In this document: positions 17,107 to 25,677 of the stretch, piece after piece | Layout of the letters: the number at the start of each line of letters is the position of its first letter | How positions within the stretch are numbered: position 1 is the first letter of the stretch | DNA from: Legionella beliardensis | GTDB taxonomy: Bacteria; Pseudomonadota; Gammaproteobacteria; Legionellales; Legionellaceae | Assembly: GCF_900452395.1 (NCBI RefSeq) | Contig: NZ_UGNV01000001.1 | Coordinates: 2,071,501-2,135,500 of the forward strand | Length of the DNA stretch: 64,000 bases | Direction: 5' to 3' | The notes under the pieces: model-generated | Seen by the model: only the letters and a program-made list of their open reading frames with translations | Told to the model about the DNA's origin: nothing | Databases searched by the model: none | Position numbers and translations under genes: made by a program

Positions 17107-17867
17107 CAAAACGAATTATTCCATGCCTTGACGTACGCGATAATGTAGTTGTTAAAGGGGTTAAATTTGACCACCATCGCATTATAGGTGACATTTTAGA
17201 GCTTGCTAAACGCTACTCTGATGAGAATGCCGATGAACTTGTTTTCTATGACATCACAGCCAGCTCGGAACAACGACCGGTATGCCCTGAGTGGATTAAT
17301 CGTGTGGCAGCTACTATTAATATTCCTTTTACCGTGGCAGGCGGTATTCGCACAGTTGCTAAAGCACGCGCTATTTTAAATGCCGGTGCTGATAAAATTT
17401 CGATTAATAGTCCGGCGCTTGAAAATCCTAATCTCATCAATGAATTAAGCCAAGCTTTTGGCAGTCAATGTGTGGTAATAGGTGTTGATAGTCAATGGAT
17501 TGAAGATGATTTTTATGTCTTTCAATACACAGGCAATGTTAAAACCATGCGTAACGCAGCACGTAAAACAATTGATTGGGTAAAAGAAGTCCAAGAACGG
17601 GGTGCTGGTGAAATCGTACTTAATTGCATGCAATCGGATGGTGTGCGCAATGGCTATGATATTGAACAGTTAAAGAAAATACGCGCTGTTACAGAAGTAC
17701 CGCTTATTGCTTCAGGTGGGGCTGGCAAAGAAAGTGATTTTATGGAAGTTTTTAAGCAGTCACAGGTTGATGGGGCCCTTGCCGCCAGCATTTTTCATGA
17801 CCAATTGCTAGCTATTCCTACGTTAAAAGCTTATTTAGCAGCCCAGAATATTGAGGTAAGACAATGA
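17100..17867 (+). CDS. hisF: Imidazole glycerol phosphate synthase, cyclase subunit
   Basis: A 255-residue TIM barrel that closes the imidazole ring with ammonia from HisH, giving imidazole glycerol phosphate and [12 protein letters not shown] (catalytic Asp at residue 11), [23 protein letters not shown] (second Asp) and IASGGAG are present. It begins within the last codons of hisA and ends with an ATGA overlap into hisIE, so the last three genes form one coupled block. Confidence 0.97.
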   Translation: MLAKRIIPCLDVRDNVVVKGVKFDHHRIIGDILELAKRYSDENADELVFYDITASSEQRPVCPEWINRVAATINIPFTVAGGIRTVAKARAILNAGADKISINSPALENPNLINELSQAFGSQCVVIGVDSQWIEDDFYVFQYTGNVKTMRNAARKTIDWVKEVQERGAGEIVLNCMQSDGVRNGYDIEQLKKIRAVTEVPLIASGGAGKESDFMEVFKQSQVDGALAASIFHDQLLAIPTLKAYLAAQNIEVRQ

Positions 17868-18478
17868 TTAATTTTGCTAGCACAACCCTTGACTGGGAAA
17901 AAATGTCAGGCTTAATTCCTGCTGTCATTCAACATGCACAAAGCGGTGATGTGCTGATGTTAGGCTATATGAATCAAGACGCGCTGGCGTTAACCCAAAC
18001 CAGTGGACAATTGACTCTTTTTAGCCGCAGTCGACAAGAATTGTGGCACAAAGGGAGTACTTCTGGTAACGCCATGTCTGTTCAAGCGATCAGCACAGAT
18101 TGTGATGGTGATAGCCTGTTAATCCAAGTATTGCCCGCAGGGCCTGCTTGCCATTTAGGCTTTAAAACCTGCTTTCAACCTGTTAGTTATACCAAAATTG
18201 GTTTTTTAAGCTATCTTCTTGATGTAATTACTAATCGTGCTAGCAACCCAAGCCAAGCAAGTTATACCACCCAATTATTACAGGCAGGCAGAGCACGCTG
18301 TGCGCAAAAAGTTGGTGAAGAGGCAACTGAAGTTGTCATTGCTGCTGTAAAACAAGACGAAAACGAGTTAATTAATGAAAGCGCTGATTTACTTTATCAT
18401 TTACTCGTTCTTTTAACCGTGTGTAACGTTGATTTTTATAGTGTCGTTGATTGTTTACAGCAACGCCATAAAATATAA
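17864..18478 (+). CDS. hisI: Bifunctional PR-AMP cyclohydrolase / PR-ATP pyrophosphatase
   Basis: A 204-residue HisIE fusion. The HisI part (about 1-115) has [26 protein letters not shown] and the zinc-site DCDGD and CHLG. The HisE part (about 120-204) has [13 protein letters not shown] and [13 protein letters not shown]. It catalyses steps two and three of histidine synthesis. It closes the operon: the convergent ankyrin gene ends only 31 bases beyond. No rho-independent terminator is apparent, only the palindrome ATCAAGCTTGAT at 18479-18490. Confidence 0.96.
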   Translation: MINFASTTLDWEKMSGLIPAVIQHAQSGDVLMLGYMNQDALALTQTSGQLTLFSRSRQELWHKGSTSGNAMSVQAISTDCDGDSLLIQVLPAGPACHLGFKTCFQPVSYTKIGFLSYLLDVITNRASNPSQASYTTQLLQAGRARCAQKVGEEATEVVIAAVKQDENELINESADLLYHLLVLLTVCNVDFYSVVDCLQQRHKI

Positions 18479-18509
18479 ATCAAGCTTGATGAAAGCGTTA
18501 GTATAAAAG

Positions 18510-21218
18510 TTATGCACCCAGTTGCTCGCCTGGTTCTTGATTATCAGGCGCAGCTTGGTTCTCTACTTCTTTTTTAGTAGAGAAAAATTTTGACTCCGCT
18601 CGCCTGCGTTTTTCACTATACGCTTTCTTATGTCTTAATTTAAAGGGTACTTTTTTATCAGTACCTTCGTGGCGCTCTGTCAGAGATGGGTCATCGCGTT
18701 TACGCTTTGCAAAACCAGATTGTTCTTTTTGAGATTTACATTTTTCTTTAATGAGTTTAGCAATGTCAAAATGTCCCATAATTCTAGCAATTTGCACGGG
18801 AGTCATGGAGACAAACTCATCTTCATGTTTGTCGTTAGCTAATGAATATAAGCGATATTTAATAGGATGTTCGGCACTTGCAGCCCAATCATTTAATTCA
18901 GCAGCTGTCATGCGCAAAGGAATATTAAAATCAGCTTGAGCTGCTAGTAATGCTTCTACTGTTTCTTGATCACCATTCTGGGCGGCAATAAAAAGAGGTG
19001 TTTTACCATCGCACATTGCATCTACATCAGCGCCAGCTTGGGCTAATTGATTAACAATGTTGGCATGCCCTCTATGGGTAGCAAGCCAAATAGGCGTTGC
19101 TCCTGTGCCATCATTTTGATTTAAATTAGCACCAGCTCGAATAAATACATTAACAACTTCAGTATGACCCTTTTGAGCGGCAATACATATAGGTGGCGCT
19201 CGTAGCATATTAGATTGATCTAGATTAGCACCGGCTTTAGCTAAAGCTTCTGCAGCGGCAGCATTGCCCTTTAAAGCAGCAATCCAGATGGGTGTTGCTC
19301 CCTTATTATCCGCTTGATTGATATCAGCGCCTGCTTTAGCTAGTAATGCAATAATATCAGGATGATTATTAATAGCGGCAAAAAAGATAGCCGTTTCACC
19401 CGCGCCAGTCGCTTGATTTAAATCTATTGTATCTTTATATTGCATTAAGACTTCGATGACAGAGGTATGACCTTGGAAAGCTGCTACACAGACAGGCGCT
19501 ATACCCTGCTGATAAGGTATATTTAAATTCGCGCCAGCTTGAGCGAGGGACTCTATAGCGGCAGCATGCCCTTTAGAAGCAGCAATCCAGACAGGTGTTG
19601 CACCACTATTATCAACTTCATCTATTTTAGCCCCTGCTTTTGCTAATAACTTGATGGTGGCAGGGTGGTTATTACAGGCGGCAAGAAAGATAGCGGTTTT
19701 ACCATCTTCATCAGTTTGATTTAAATCTACTATATCTTTATATTGCGTAAAGACTTCTATAACGTCGATATGACCATTAGCGGCTGCTACACAGATAGGT
19801 GGTATACCCTCATTATTAACGATATTTAAATCATCGCAAACTTTGGCGAAGACTTCTAAAGCGGCAGCGTGACCGTTTGCAGCCGCAATCCAGGTGGGCG
19901 TTACTCCCTGACATGCTTGCTCGGCATTAGCTCCTGCTTTAGCTAGGACTTCTATAGTAGCAGCATGACCGTTAGCAGCAGCAAGCCAAATGGGTGTTGC
20001 ATCATCATCATCAGTTTGATCTAATTCTACCTTATCTTTATATTGCACAAAGAGTTCTATGACTGAAGTATGACCATTACGGGCTGCTATACAGATAGGC
20101 GGTATACCTTCCTTATTAATGATATTTAAATTAGCGCCAGCTTTTGCAAAAAATTCTAAAGCAGCAACACCACCTTTAGAAGCAGCAATCCAGACAGGTG
20201 TTTTTCCATATTTATCAACGTGATGTATGTTGGCGCCTGCTTTAGCTAATAACTCGATCATGACAAGATCGTTACTATAAGTAGCAAGTCCAATAGGTGT
20301 TAGGCCATGGATATTAGCTTGATTTACATTTGCGCCGGCTGCAATTAATGCTTCAACCTCTTCTAAAATTCCACATTCAACTGCAATCCATAATAAATTG
20401 ATAGTACTGGTCTGACGATTGGCAATCTCTTCAGTGATAGGATAGGTACTTTTAAATTTTTGAAGTTCACGTTGTAAAAGCTCACAACGTGGGTCACTGT
20501 TAGTTGATAAGAGTTGAACATTAAAAGCAGTATAAGCGCTGTGATTACTGTATGCAAAGCTTCTTTTGATCGCTGCTGCCATTTGCTGACTTTGCCTTAT
20601 AACCGGCTTTGTGGCTTCTACATCTTGATTAATATCACGAAAATCCCATCCTTGCCCGGGATAATAAATCACGCCAATACTATGATCTTCGTTACCCAAT
20701 AAGAGAGCGACTGGCTCCTTAGAAAGGGCAGCTGTGTTTTCCAGGAGGGCGCCTAAATTATTTAAATAATCTATAATTTCAGCTTCAGTTAATATGAAAG
20801 AGGCTGAATACAATTTCTTTAATCCACCTTTTTCCTTTATTATCTCAGAAGAAGCAATAAGTGAGATCTCTTCAATTTGACGTTGTAGTATGAAAAGATT
20901 ATCGATTACAGAAGACCAATTATCTGGACTATGAAACAAGGCTAAGCTATCAAAAAAGCTTCGCAGGTCAAGTAGGATATGATCCCATTCAGTTAAATCC
21001 GAAGATTGCTTTGCGGCTACACAACGAATTTCTTTAACCAGTTCGTCTGTTGATTTGGAGGCAATGTAATTAATGCGCTCCTCAAAAAACTGCACCTCGT
21101 ATTCGCCTAACAAAGAAGCTTCTAACCAACGTACAGCAAAACCATGACATAGCCCTTCTACCTTATACTGATAACCTAAGGCCTGATATAAATTAATCAA
21201 AGCTGAATGGGTTGACAT
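18510..21218 (-). CDS. Ankyrin effector candidate with papain-like N-terminal domain
   Basis: A 902-residue protein with three parts. Residues 1-230 have GLCHGFAVRW (Cys24), NEDHSIGVIYY (His179) and WDFRDIN (Asp192 or Asp195). This is the Cys-His-Asp order and spacing of papain-like proteases of the YopT/AvrPphB kind, though other activities of the fold are possible. Residues about 265-800 hold roughly 16 ankyrin repeats for host-protein binding. The tail is highly basic (KRKRDD, RHKKAYSEKRRR), like a nuclear localisation signal, and ends acidic. There is no signal peptide. All this fits a Dot/Icm substrate acting in the host cell, an inference from domain type. It is convergent with the his operon and divergent from the F-box gene. 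Confidence 0.8.
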   Translation of the reverse strand: MSTHSALINLYQALGYQYKVEGLCHGFAVRWLEASLLGEYEVQFFEERINYIASKSTDELVKEIRCVAAKQSSDLTEWDHILLDLRSFFDSLALFHSPDNWSSVIDNLFILQRQIEEISLIASSEIIKEKGGLKKLYSASFILTEAEIIDYLNNLGALLENTAALSKEPVALLLGNEDHSIGVIYYPGQGWDFRDINQDVEATKPVIRQSQQMAAAIKRSFAYSNHSAYTAFNVQLLSTNSDPRCELLQRELQKFKSTYPITEEIANRQTSTINLLWIAVECGILEEVEALIAAGANVNQANIHGLTPIGLATYSNDLVMIELLAKAGANIHHVDKYGKTPVWIAASKGGVAALEFFAKAGANLNIINKEGIPPICIAARNGHTSVIELFVQYKDKVELDQTDDDDATPIWLAAANGHAATIEVLAKAGANAEQACQGVTPTWIAAANGHAAALEVFAKVCDDLNIVNNEGIPPICVAAANGHIDVIEVFTQYKDIVDLNQTDEDGKTAIFLAACNNHPATIKLLAKAGAKIDEVDNSGATPVWIAASKGHAAAIESLAQAGANLNIPYQQGIAPVCVAAFQGHTSVIEVLMQYKDTIDLNQATGAGETAIFFAAINNHPDIIALLAKAGADINQADNKGATPIWIAALKGNAAAAEALAKAGANLDQSNMLRAPPICIAAQKGHTEVVNVFIRAGANLNQNDGTGATPIWLATHRGHANIVNQLAQAGADVDAMCDGKTPLFIAAQNGDQETVEALLAAQADFNIPLRMTAAELNDWAASAEHPIKYRLYSLANDKHEDEFVSMTPVQIARIMGHFDIAKLIKEKCKSQKEQSGFAKRKRDDPSLTERHEGTDKKVPFKLRHKKAYSEKRRRAESKFFSTKKEVENQAAPDNQEPGEQLGA

Positions 21219-21422
21219 TTAAAACCATCCTTTAAGCACAGAAAAGCCTTTAATTACATTTTAGAGCAAAAATATTAAGCAGTTATTAAATTATTTAATC
21301 AAAATAGTCGTTTGACCTTTTAATCTTAGCTTTTAAAGAGGAAGTTAAAAGCCTAATAAAATTTGCAATCGGGTAGTAACAGTTAAGCCATTAGGGTAGG
21401 ATAAAGGTTTTATAATTAAATT

Positions 21423-22253
21423 ATGAAGCCTTCTAATCGAATATCACCACTTACAACGCTTCCTCCTGAATTAAAATCTCAAATTGCTTTATTTTTGACC
21501 ATAAATGATTGGTTTTCCCTGCGTCTAGCCGATTCCGCATGGAAGTCTATAGTAACCTCTGCAGCGACCCTTTACCTGACTTCTATGGAACAGCGGTTAC
21601 CTCAGTTAATAGCCAGCAATTTCGATTTCGATCTCCTTTTGCAAAAATTGCTTGAAGAATTTAAGAGCCTTCGAGAACGATTCGAAGGAAAAGGAGTAAA
21701 AAGAGCAGAGAAAAGATTAGAGGAAATGAATGATGTAATTAAGAACCTGCAAGACCCGATAGCTAAATTTTTATTTCTTAAAGAGCAATTGAGTGAGCAG
21801 TTAGCAGATTCAAGCCAACAATTATTTAAGGAAAGTAACGCTACGCACTCATTTCTTTTTAGGTCGGGATTCATGCAAAGCTTTCATCAACGATTTAAAG
21901 AAATTATTCAACCTATATTTGATAATTGCACTAATTTTAGTGAATCCCTCGGGTTTAAAAAAATGCTGATTTGCATTAAATTGTGTTCAGAGCATCCATT
22001 AGCGCAACGATGGGCGCAAGCTACTTTGCAAGTAAAAGAGCAAAAAGCATCGATGTCTCCTGCACAGACAAATGAAGAGAATATTTCTAGCCTTAAAGAG
22101 GTCCAACGTGAGCGGGAAAGGAGAGAGGCCCAACGTTGGGAAGGGTTGCGTCTGCCCACATCTGTTTCTTTTTTCTCCATACCAAAGCTTGAAATTTCAT
22201 TTCCACCCTCCTCTGAATCAAAGCCGAATAGAAACATGAAACGAAATCCATAA
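21423..22253 (+). CDS. F-box protein, effector candidate
   Basis: A 276-residue protein with an F-box near the N-terminus (about residues 10-50): LTTLPPELKSQIALFL, NDWFSLRLADSAWKSIV. The Leu-Pro-Pro-Glu start and the Leu/Trp spacing fit the eukaryotic motif that binds SKP1 of SCF ubiquitin ligases. The middle is helical and charged (KRAEKRLEEMNDVIKNL), probably coiled coil, and the tail is polar and basic. F-box domains are rare in bacteria but recurrent among Legionella effectors. No substrate-binding repeat (LRR, ankyrin) is fused to it. The divergent neighbour is an ankyrin protein, so the two could act together; that is speculation. Confidence 0.72.
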   Translation: MKPSNRISPLTTLPPELKSQIALFLTINDWFSLRLADSAWKSIVTSAATLYLTSMEQRLPQLIASNFDFDLLLQKLLEEFKSLRERFEGKGVKRAEKRLEEMNDVIKNLQDPIAKFLFLKEQLSEQLADSSQQLFKESNATHSFLFRSGFMQSFHQRFKEIIQPIFDNCTNFSESLGFKKMLICIKLCSEHPLAQRWAQATLQVKEQKASMSPAQTNEENISSLKEVQRERERREAQRWEGLRLPTSVSFFSIPKLEISFPPSSESKPNRNMKRNP

Positions 22254-22324
22254 AGGGCTTATATCATTAAAAGAGCCTGATAACTTAAACAGTCAGGCTG
22301 AAATTTAACCCCTTGTCATTAAAA

Positions 22325-22783
22325 CTATTTGTTATTATACATTTGGTAAACTTCGAGAGCCTCTGAGTCAGGTTGATGATCCATAGGCATAGCCCTTTCA
22401 GACCAAGGTTTATTAATTTCCTCATAAAAATTTTCAAGAGTAAAATACTTGCGGTCATCTTTATAATAAACTTTATACTCGTCCCTGGTGGTAATAAAAA
22501 TTACTTTCTTTGGGCTGCAATAATACATAGCAGCCAAACACATAGGGCAAGGATGAGCTAATATATAAAACTCACAATCATATAAATGCTCACAACCTAG
22601 CTTTGCTGTGGCAATCCGGATGGCGTTGATTTCGGCATGAGAAGTGGGGTCTTGTGTCTGGGCCACCGTATTGACCGCTTCAGCAAGAATTTTACCCTGT
22701 TTTACAATGAGACAGGCAAACGGTCTGCCACCATGTTTAACATTTTCTTTTGCAAGCGCTATAGTGCGTTTTACAAAATTCAT
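22325..22783 (-). CDS. Nucleoside/guanine deaminase-like zinc enzyme
   Basis: A 152-residue member of the cytidine/deoxycytidylate deaminase superfamily. Zinc ligands and the catalytic Glu are in SHAEINAIR (about residues 48-56) and HPCPMCLAA (about 77-85). The C-terminal segment (about 110-150, ending EALEVYQMYNNK) resembles the domain-swapped tail of Bacillus-type guanine deaminase GuaD, which has similar length. tRNA adenosine deaminase TadA is less likely because of that tail. It is a single gene 69 bases from greB on the same strand. Confidence 0.8.
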   Translation of the reverse strand: MNFVKRTIALAKENVKHGGRPFACLIVKQGKILAEAVNTVAQTQDPTSHAEINAIRIATAKLGCEHLYDCEFYILAHPCPMCLAAMYYCSPKKVIFITTRDEYKVYYKDDRKYFTLENFYEEINKPWSERAMPMDHQPDSEALEVYQMYNNK

Positions 22784-22851
22784 AGTTCCCTCTTAAAATA
22801 GTTCAAGCGTTCCTTAATTATAGGTAGAATTTCTAGGGAACTAGCTGGCTT

Positions 22852-23391
22852 TTAAATATAGCGTATTTCAATGATTTCTAACTTCTCTTCTCCATCTGGA
22901 GTTTGTACTGTGACAAGATCGTCAACTTGAGCTTTTAATAGGGCTTTTGCAACAGGTGAGTTCCAACTAATCTTACCCTGCTCAATATCAGCTTCATCAA
23001 CTCCAACTAATTTTACAGTGATTTCTTTATCCTGCTGAAGATAGGTGACTGTTGCACCAAAAAAGACTCTGGTCAAATATTTCTGCAGGGACGGATCAAC
23101 AACTATCGCCGTCTCAATTCGCTTACTAAGATAGCGTGCTCTTCTATCAATTTCCCTTAAACGTTTTTTCCCATAAATATAATCACCGTTCTCGGAACGA
23201 TCGCCATTGCCTGCAGCCCATCTGACTACCTCAACGATTTTAGGACGTTCAGCATATAATAAGTCTTTAATTTCTTGCTGTAATAATTCTAGCCCCAAAG
23301 GTGTCACATAGTTTTTGCTGGGTTCAGCAATAATTTCGGGTAGCTCATCATCATTGTCATCATCTGATTCTTTAGTAAATGCTTTGCTCAT
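22852..23391 (-). CDS. greB: Transcription elongation factor GreB
   Basis: A 179-residue GreA/GreB protein that stimulates transcript cleavage in backtracked RNA polymerase. The coiled-coil tip basic region is WAAGNGDRSENGDYIYGKKRLREIDRR, with the two acidic tip residues in DRSENGDY, diagnostic of GreB rather than GreA. The C-terminal FKBP-like domain follows (FFGATVTY, ISWNSPVAKALL). It has an acidic 30-residue N-terminal extension absent from E. coli GreB. The ATG at 23391 is chosen because AAGG lies eight bases before it; upstream TTG and ATG starts add only five residues. Confidence 0.92.
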   Translation of the reverse strand: MSKAFTKESDDDNDDELPEIIAEPSKNYVTPLGLELLQQEIKDLLYAERPKIVEVVRWAAGNGDRSENGDYIYGKKRLREIDRRARYLSKRIETAIVVDPSLQKYLTRVFFGATVTYLQQDKEITVKLVGVDEADIEQGKISWNSPVAKALLKAQVDDLVTVQTPDGEEKLEIIEIRYI

Positions 23392-23505
23392 AGTCATTGC
23401 CTTCAATTAGTTAAACAGGATTATCATTAACATTTTTTTAAATTGATAGAAATAGGTTTTTAATTTGGGGCCCATATAAAGGAATGTTTTTATGGGTTAC
23501 AAAAA

Positions 23506-25182
23506 CTATTTTATAGCTTTTGTATCGAGCTTATGCTGATTAGTGCGTTTTCTTTTGGAATACATAACTGTTCTATTGCGCCCTGATTTTTTAGCTTGAT
23601 AAAGTGCGCGGTCAGCGCAAGCAATTAAAGTATGCATGTCTTTGCCATGCTCCGGATGAATTGCGATACCAACAGAAATAGTGATTTGGCTCAACATATT
23701 ACCACCATAACGTAAATGAATTTTACTAATCGCTTTATGTAATTGCTGGGCACGAGCTAAGGCCGTTTTAGGTTCAATTTCTGGAAGAAACAGAATAAAT
23801 TCCTCGCCACCGTATCGGCAGGCAATATCATATTTACGAGCAGCCTTATTTAAAACTTGGGCAAATGATTGAATCACTAAATCACCTGCTTCATGGCCAA
23901 ATTTATCATTAAATTGTTTAAAGTGATCGATGTCTATCATTAAAGTAGCACAGGAAGAAGATTTTCGCCCACAGCGGCTAAGCTCACGTTCTAGTGTTTC
24001 CTCGAGGTAGCGACGATTATAAAGGCCTGTTAAGGTGTCTCGAAAAGATTGGTTACGTAATGTTTCTCGCAACTTAATATTTGAAAGTCCTAACGCAATT
24101 TGTTCAGCTACCGTGTTAGCTAAAACTTCTTGATTTTCTTTATATTTATCTTGAGAAAAAGGCTTCCATTCTAAGTAGAGCAAACCCAAAATATCACTTT
24201 GCGCAAATAGTGGGATACATGTGTAAGCTCGGTCATTATCTGTTTGGTAGTGCGCGCAGGTTAATTCCTTCTTTGGGTCAGTTACCTTATAAAGTGTGCC
24301 GCGGCGTAACCCCATACACTCATCAGGTTTAATAAACTTTTCTTCAAAAAATGGCTCATTCCAAATAGCCATAGACTCAAGGTAATTACGAGATGGATGC
24401 ATGATATAAAAGATACCGGCCGTATTGGGAAAAAGCTTGGTTAAAAAATTAGCAATTAACTTGTAAGACTCCTCTAAATAAATGCAGGTTTGCAGACCTG
24501 AACTTAATTCTCTTAAATGTTGCATTTCTGCATTGCGATGATTTAATTCTTCTAAAGCAGCCGCAAGCTCTTTATTAGCCTCCATAAGGTTGCGGGTAAC
24601 TTCCATTTGGGCAAAAGTTTGTTGATTGCCTTGTTCCAGCTTAGAGTGCAGCTGAATATTCTCCATGGCCACCGAAGTACTGTCTGCTAAGACTTTCAAT
24701 AAATAAAGCTGCTCTTTGGTTGGCTGATAGTATTCTGACCAATAAGTACCAATGGCGCCTATAGGTGCCTGCGAGCAGATGGGTGTCATTGATAAGCTTT
24801 TAACAAAGGTCGAGCGATAAGCATCAGCTGGTACTCTCGGGTCGTTATAAATGTCTTCAATTACAATTTGCTGCTGATTGAGCATAACCCAGCCACTCAC
24901 ACAGGTATTTAAAGGAAAACGTTTGCCTTTCCATAAGGGTTCAATAGCATCTTCATCGGCATAATAACATTGGCTATTATCACGAAGTACAAAGGTAGCG
25001 CCATCAGAATTAGCAAGTTGGCGAGCAGCTTTACGTACAATAAACATAATCGTTTCAATATCTTTTGCTAATGATAATTTCTGGATAATATCTAATATTA
25101 TATTGATAGTGTTAGCTTGAGATACCTTCTGTCGGCTTAGTGTATAACCATCATCTGTACGATTGAAATCTCTTACTTTCAT
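23506..25182 (-). CDS. Cytosolic diguanylate cyclase (GAF-GAF-GGDEF)
   Basis: A 558-residue protein without membrane segments. The first GAF domain (about 25-180) is followed by a coiled coil (about 185-235). A second GAF domain (about 240-390) precedes the GGDEF domain (about 395-545). The active site is RYGGEEF, with RKYD five residues before it as the inhibitory site, and DTLTGLYNRRYLEE is intact. It should be an active, feedback-inhibited cyclic di-GMP synthase. The second GAF and GGDEF parts resemble those of the CHASE3 protein at 7.4-9.5 kb (shared landmarks HPSRNYLE/HPSKNYLE, and LLYLE), so the two look like paralogues. The ATG at 25182 is preferred to a TTG two codons upstream. Confidence 0.9.
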   Translation of the reverse strand: MKVRDFNRTDDGYTLSRQKVSQANTINIILDIIQKLSLAKDIETIMFIVRKAARQLANSDGATFVLRDNSQCYYADEDAIEPLWKGKRFPLNTCVSGWVMLNQQQIVIEDIYNDPRVPADAYRSTFVKSLSMTPICSQAPIGAIGTYWSEYYQPTKEQLYLLKVLADSTSVAMENIQLHSKLEQGNQQTFAQMEVTRNLMEANKELAAALEELNHRNAEMQHLRELSSGLQTCIYLEESYKLIANFLTKLFPNTAGIFYIMHPSRNYLESMAIWNEPFFEEKFIKPDECMGLRRGTLYKVTDPKKELTCAHYQTDNDRAYTCIPLFAQSDILGLLYLEWKPFSQDKYKENQEVLANTVAEQIALGLSNIKLRETLRNQSFRDTLTGLYNRRYLEETLERELSRCGRKSSSCATLMIDIDHFKQFNDKFGHEAGDLVIQSFAQVLNKAARKYDIACRYGGEEFILFLPEIEPKTALARAQQLHKAISKIHLRYGGNMLSQITISVGIAIHPEHGKDMHTLIACADRALYQAKKSGRNRTVMYSKRKRTNQHKLDTKAIK

Positions 25183-25677
25183 GGCCAACCTGCTCGTTTT
25201 TTCTTCTTAAAGTATAGTAGGGATATCGGTAAAATTCTGTATGGATTTGCACAGATTAATGTAAATTATTTGTATTTATAATGGCATCTAGTGACTCATA
25301 TACTATATGCATTTGAGTTGGCCTCCTATTAATAGGGTATTTATAAAATTACATGCTATCGGAATTAATAAATAATCCCTATCTCTTTACTCCTATTACT
25401 ATAATTACTGCGATATCTCCCACAGCAGAGCAACTGGCAATAAAACTACTTAAATATTAAAAAAACATCAAATTTGATATAAATAAAAAGAATTTATGTT
25501 AATTTGTTATACATTTCAAATACATATGATTAAAATTTGATATTATTTTTACAGATATATATACCCAAAATTAACAGCTATAATTAACAAAGATATATGT
25601 TTTCAATAATATACTTATTAATTTTAAGGAAAATTCAAAAAAGGGTGTGAGGTGGTTGATATTTAGATGGAGTAAGC
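25183..25677. other. AT-rich intergenic region
   Basis: About 490 bases separate the divergent GGDEF and condensation-like genes. It is strongly A/T-rich. A perfect palindrome ATCAAATTTGAT lies at 25467-25478, and AAATTTGATAT recurs near 25533. This may be a binding site for a regulator of the biosynthetic genes. A GGAG ribosome-binding site lies near 25670. No small open frame or RNA gene was recognised. Confidence 0.4.

Noticed and set aside
18479-18490. Palindrome ATCAAGCTTGAT after hisI as a terminator
   Set aside because: No loop, no G/C-rich stem and no T-run; it is only a 12-base palindrome.
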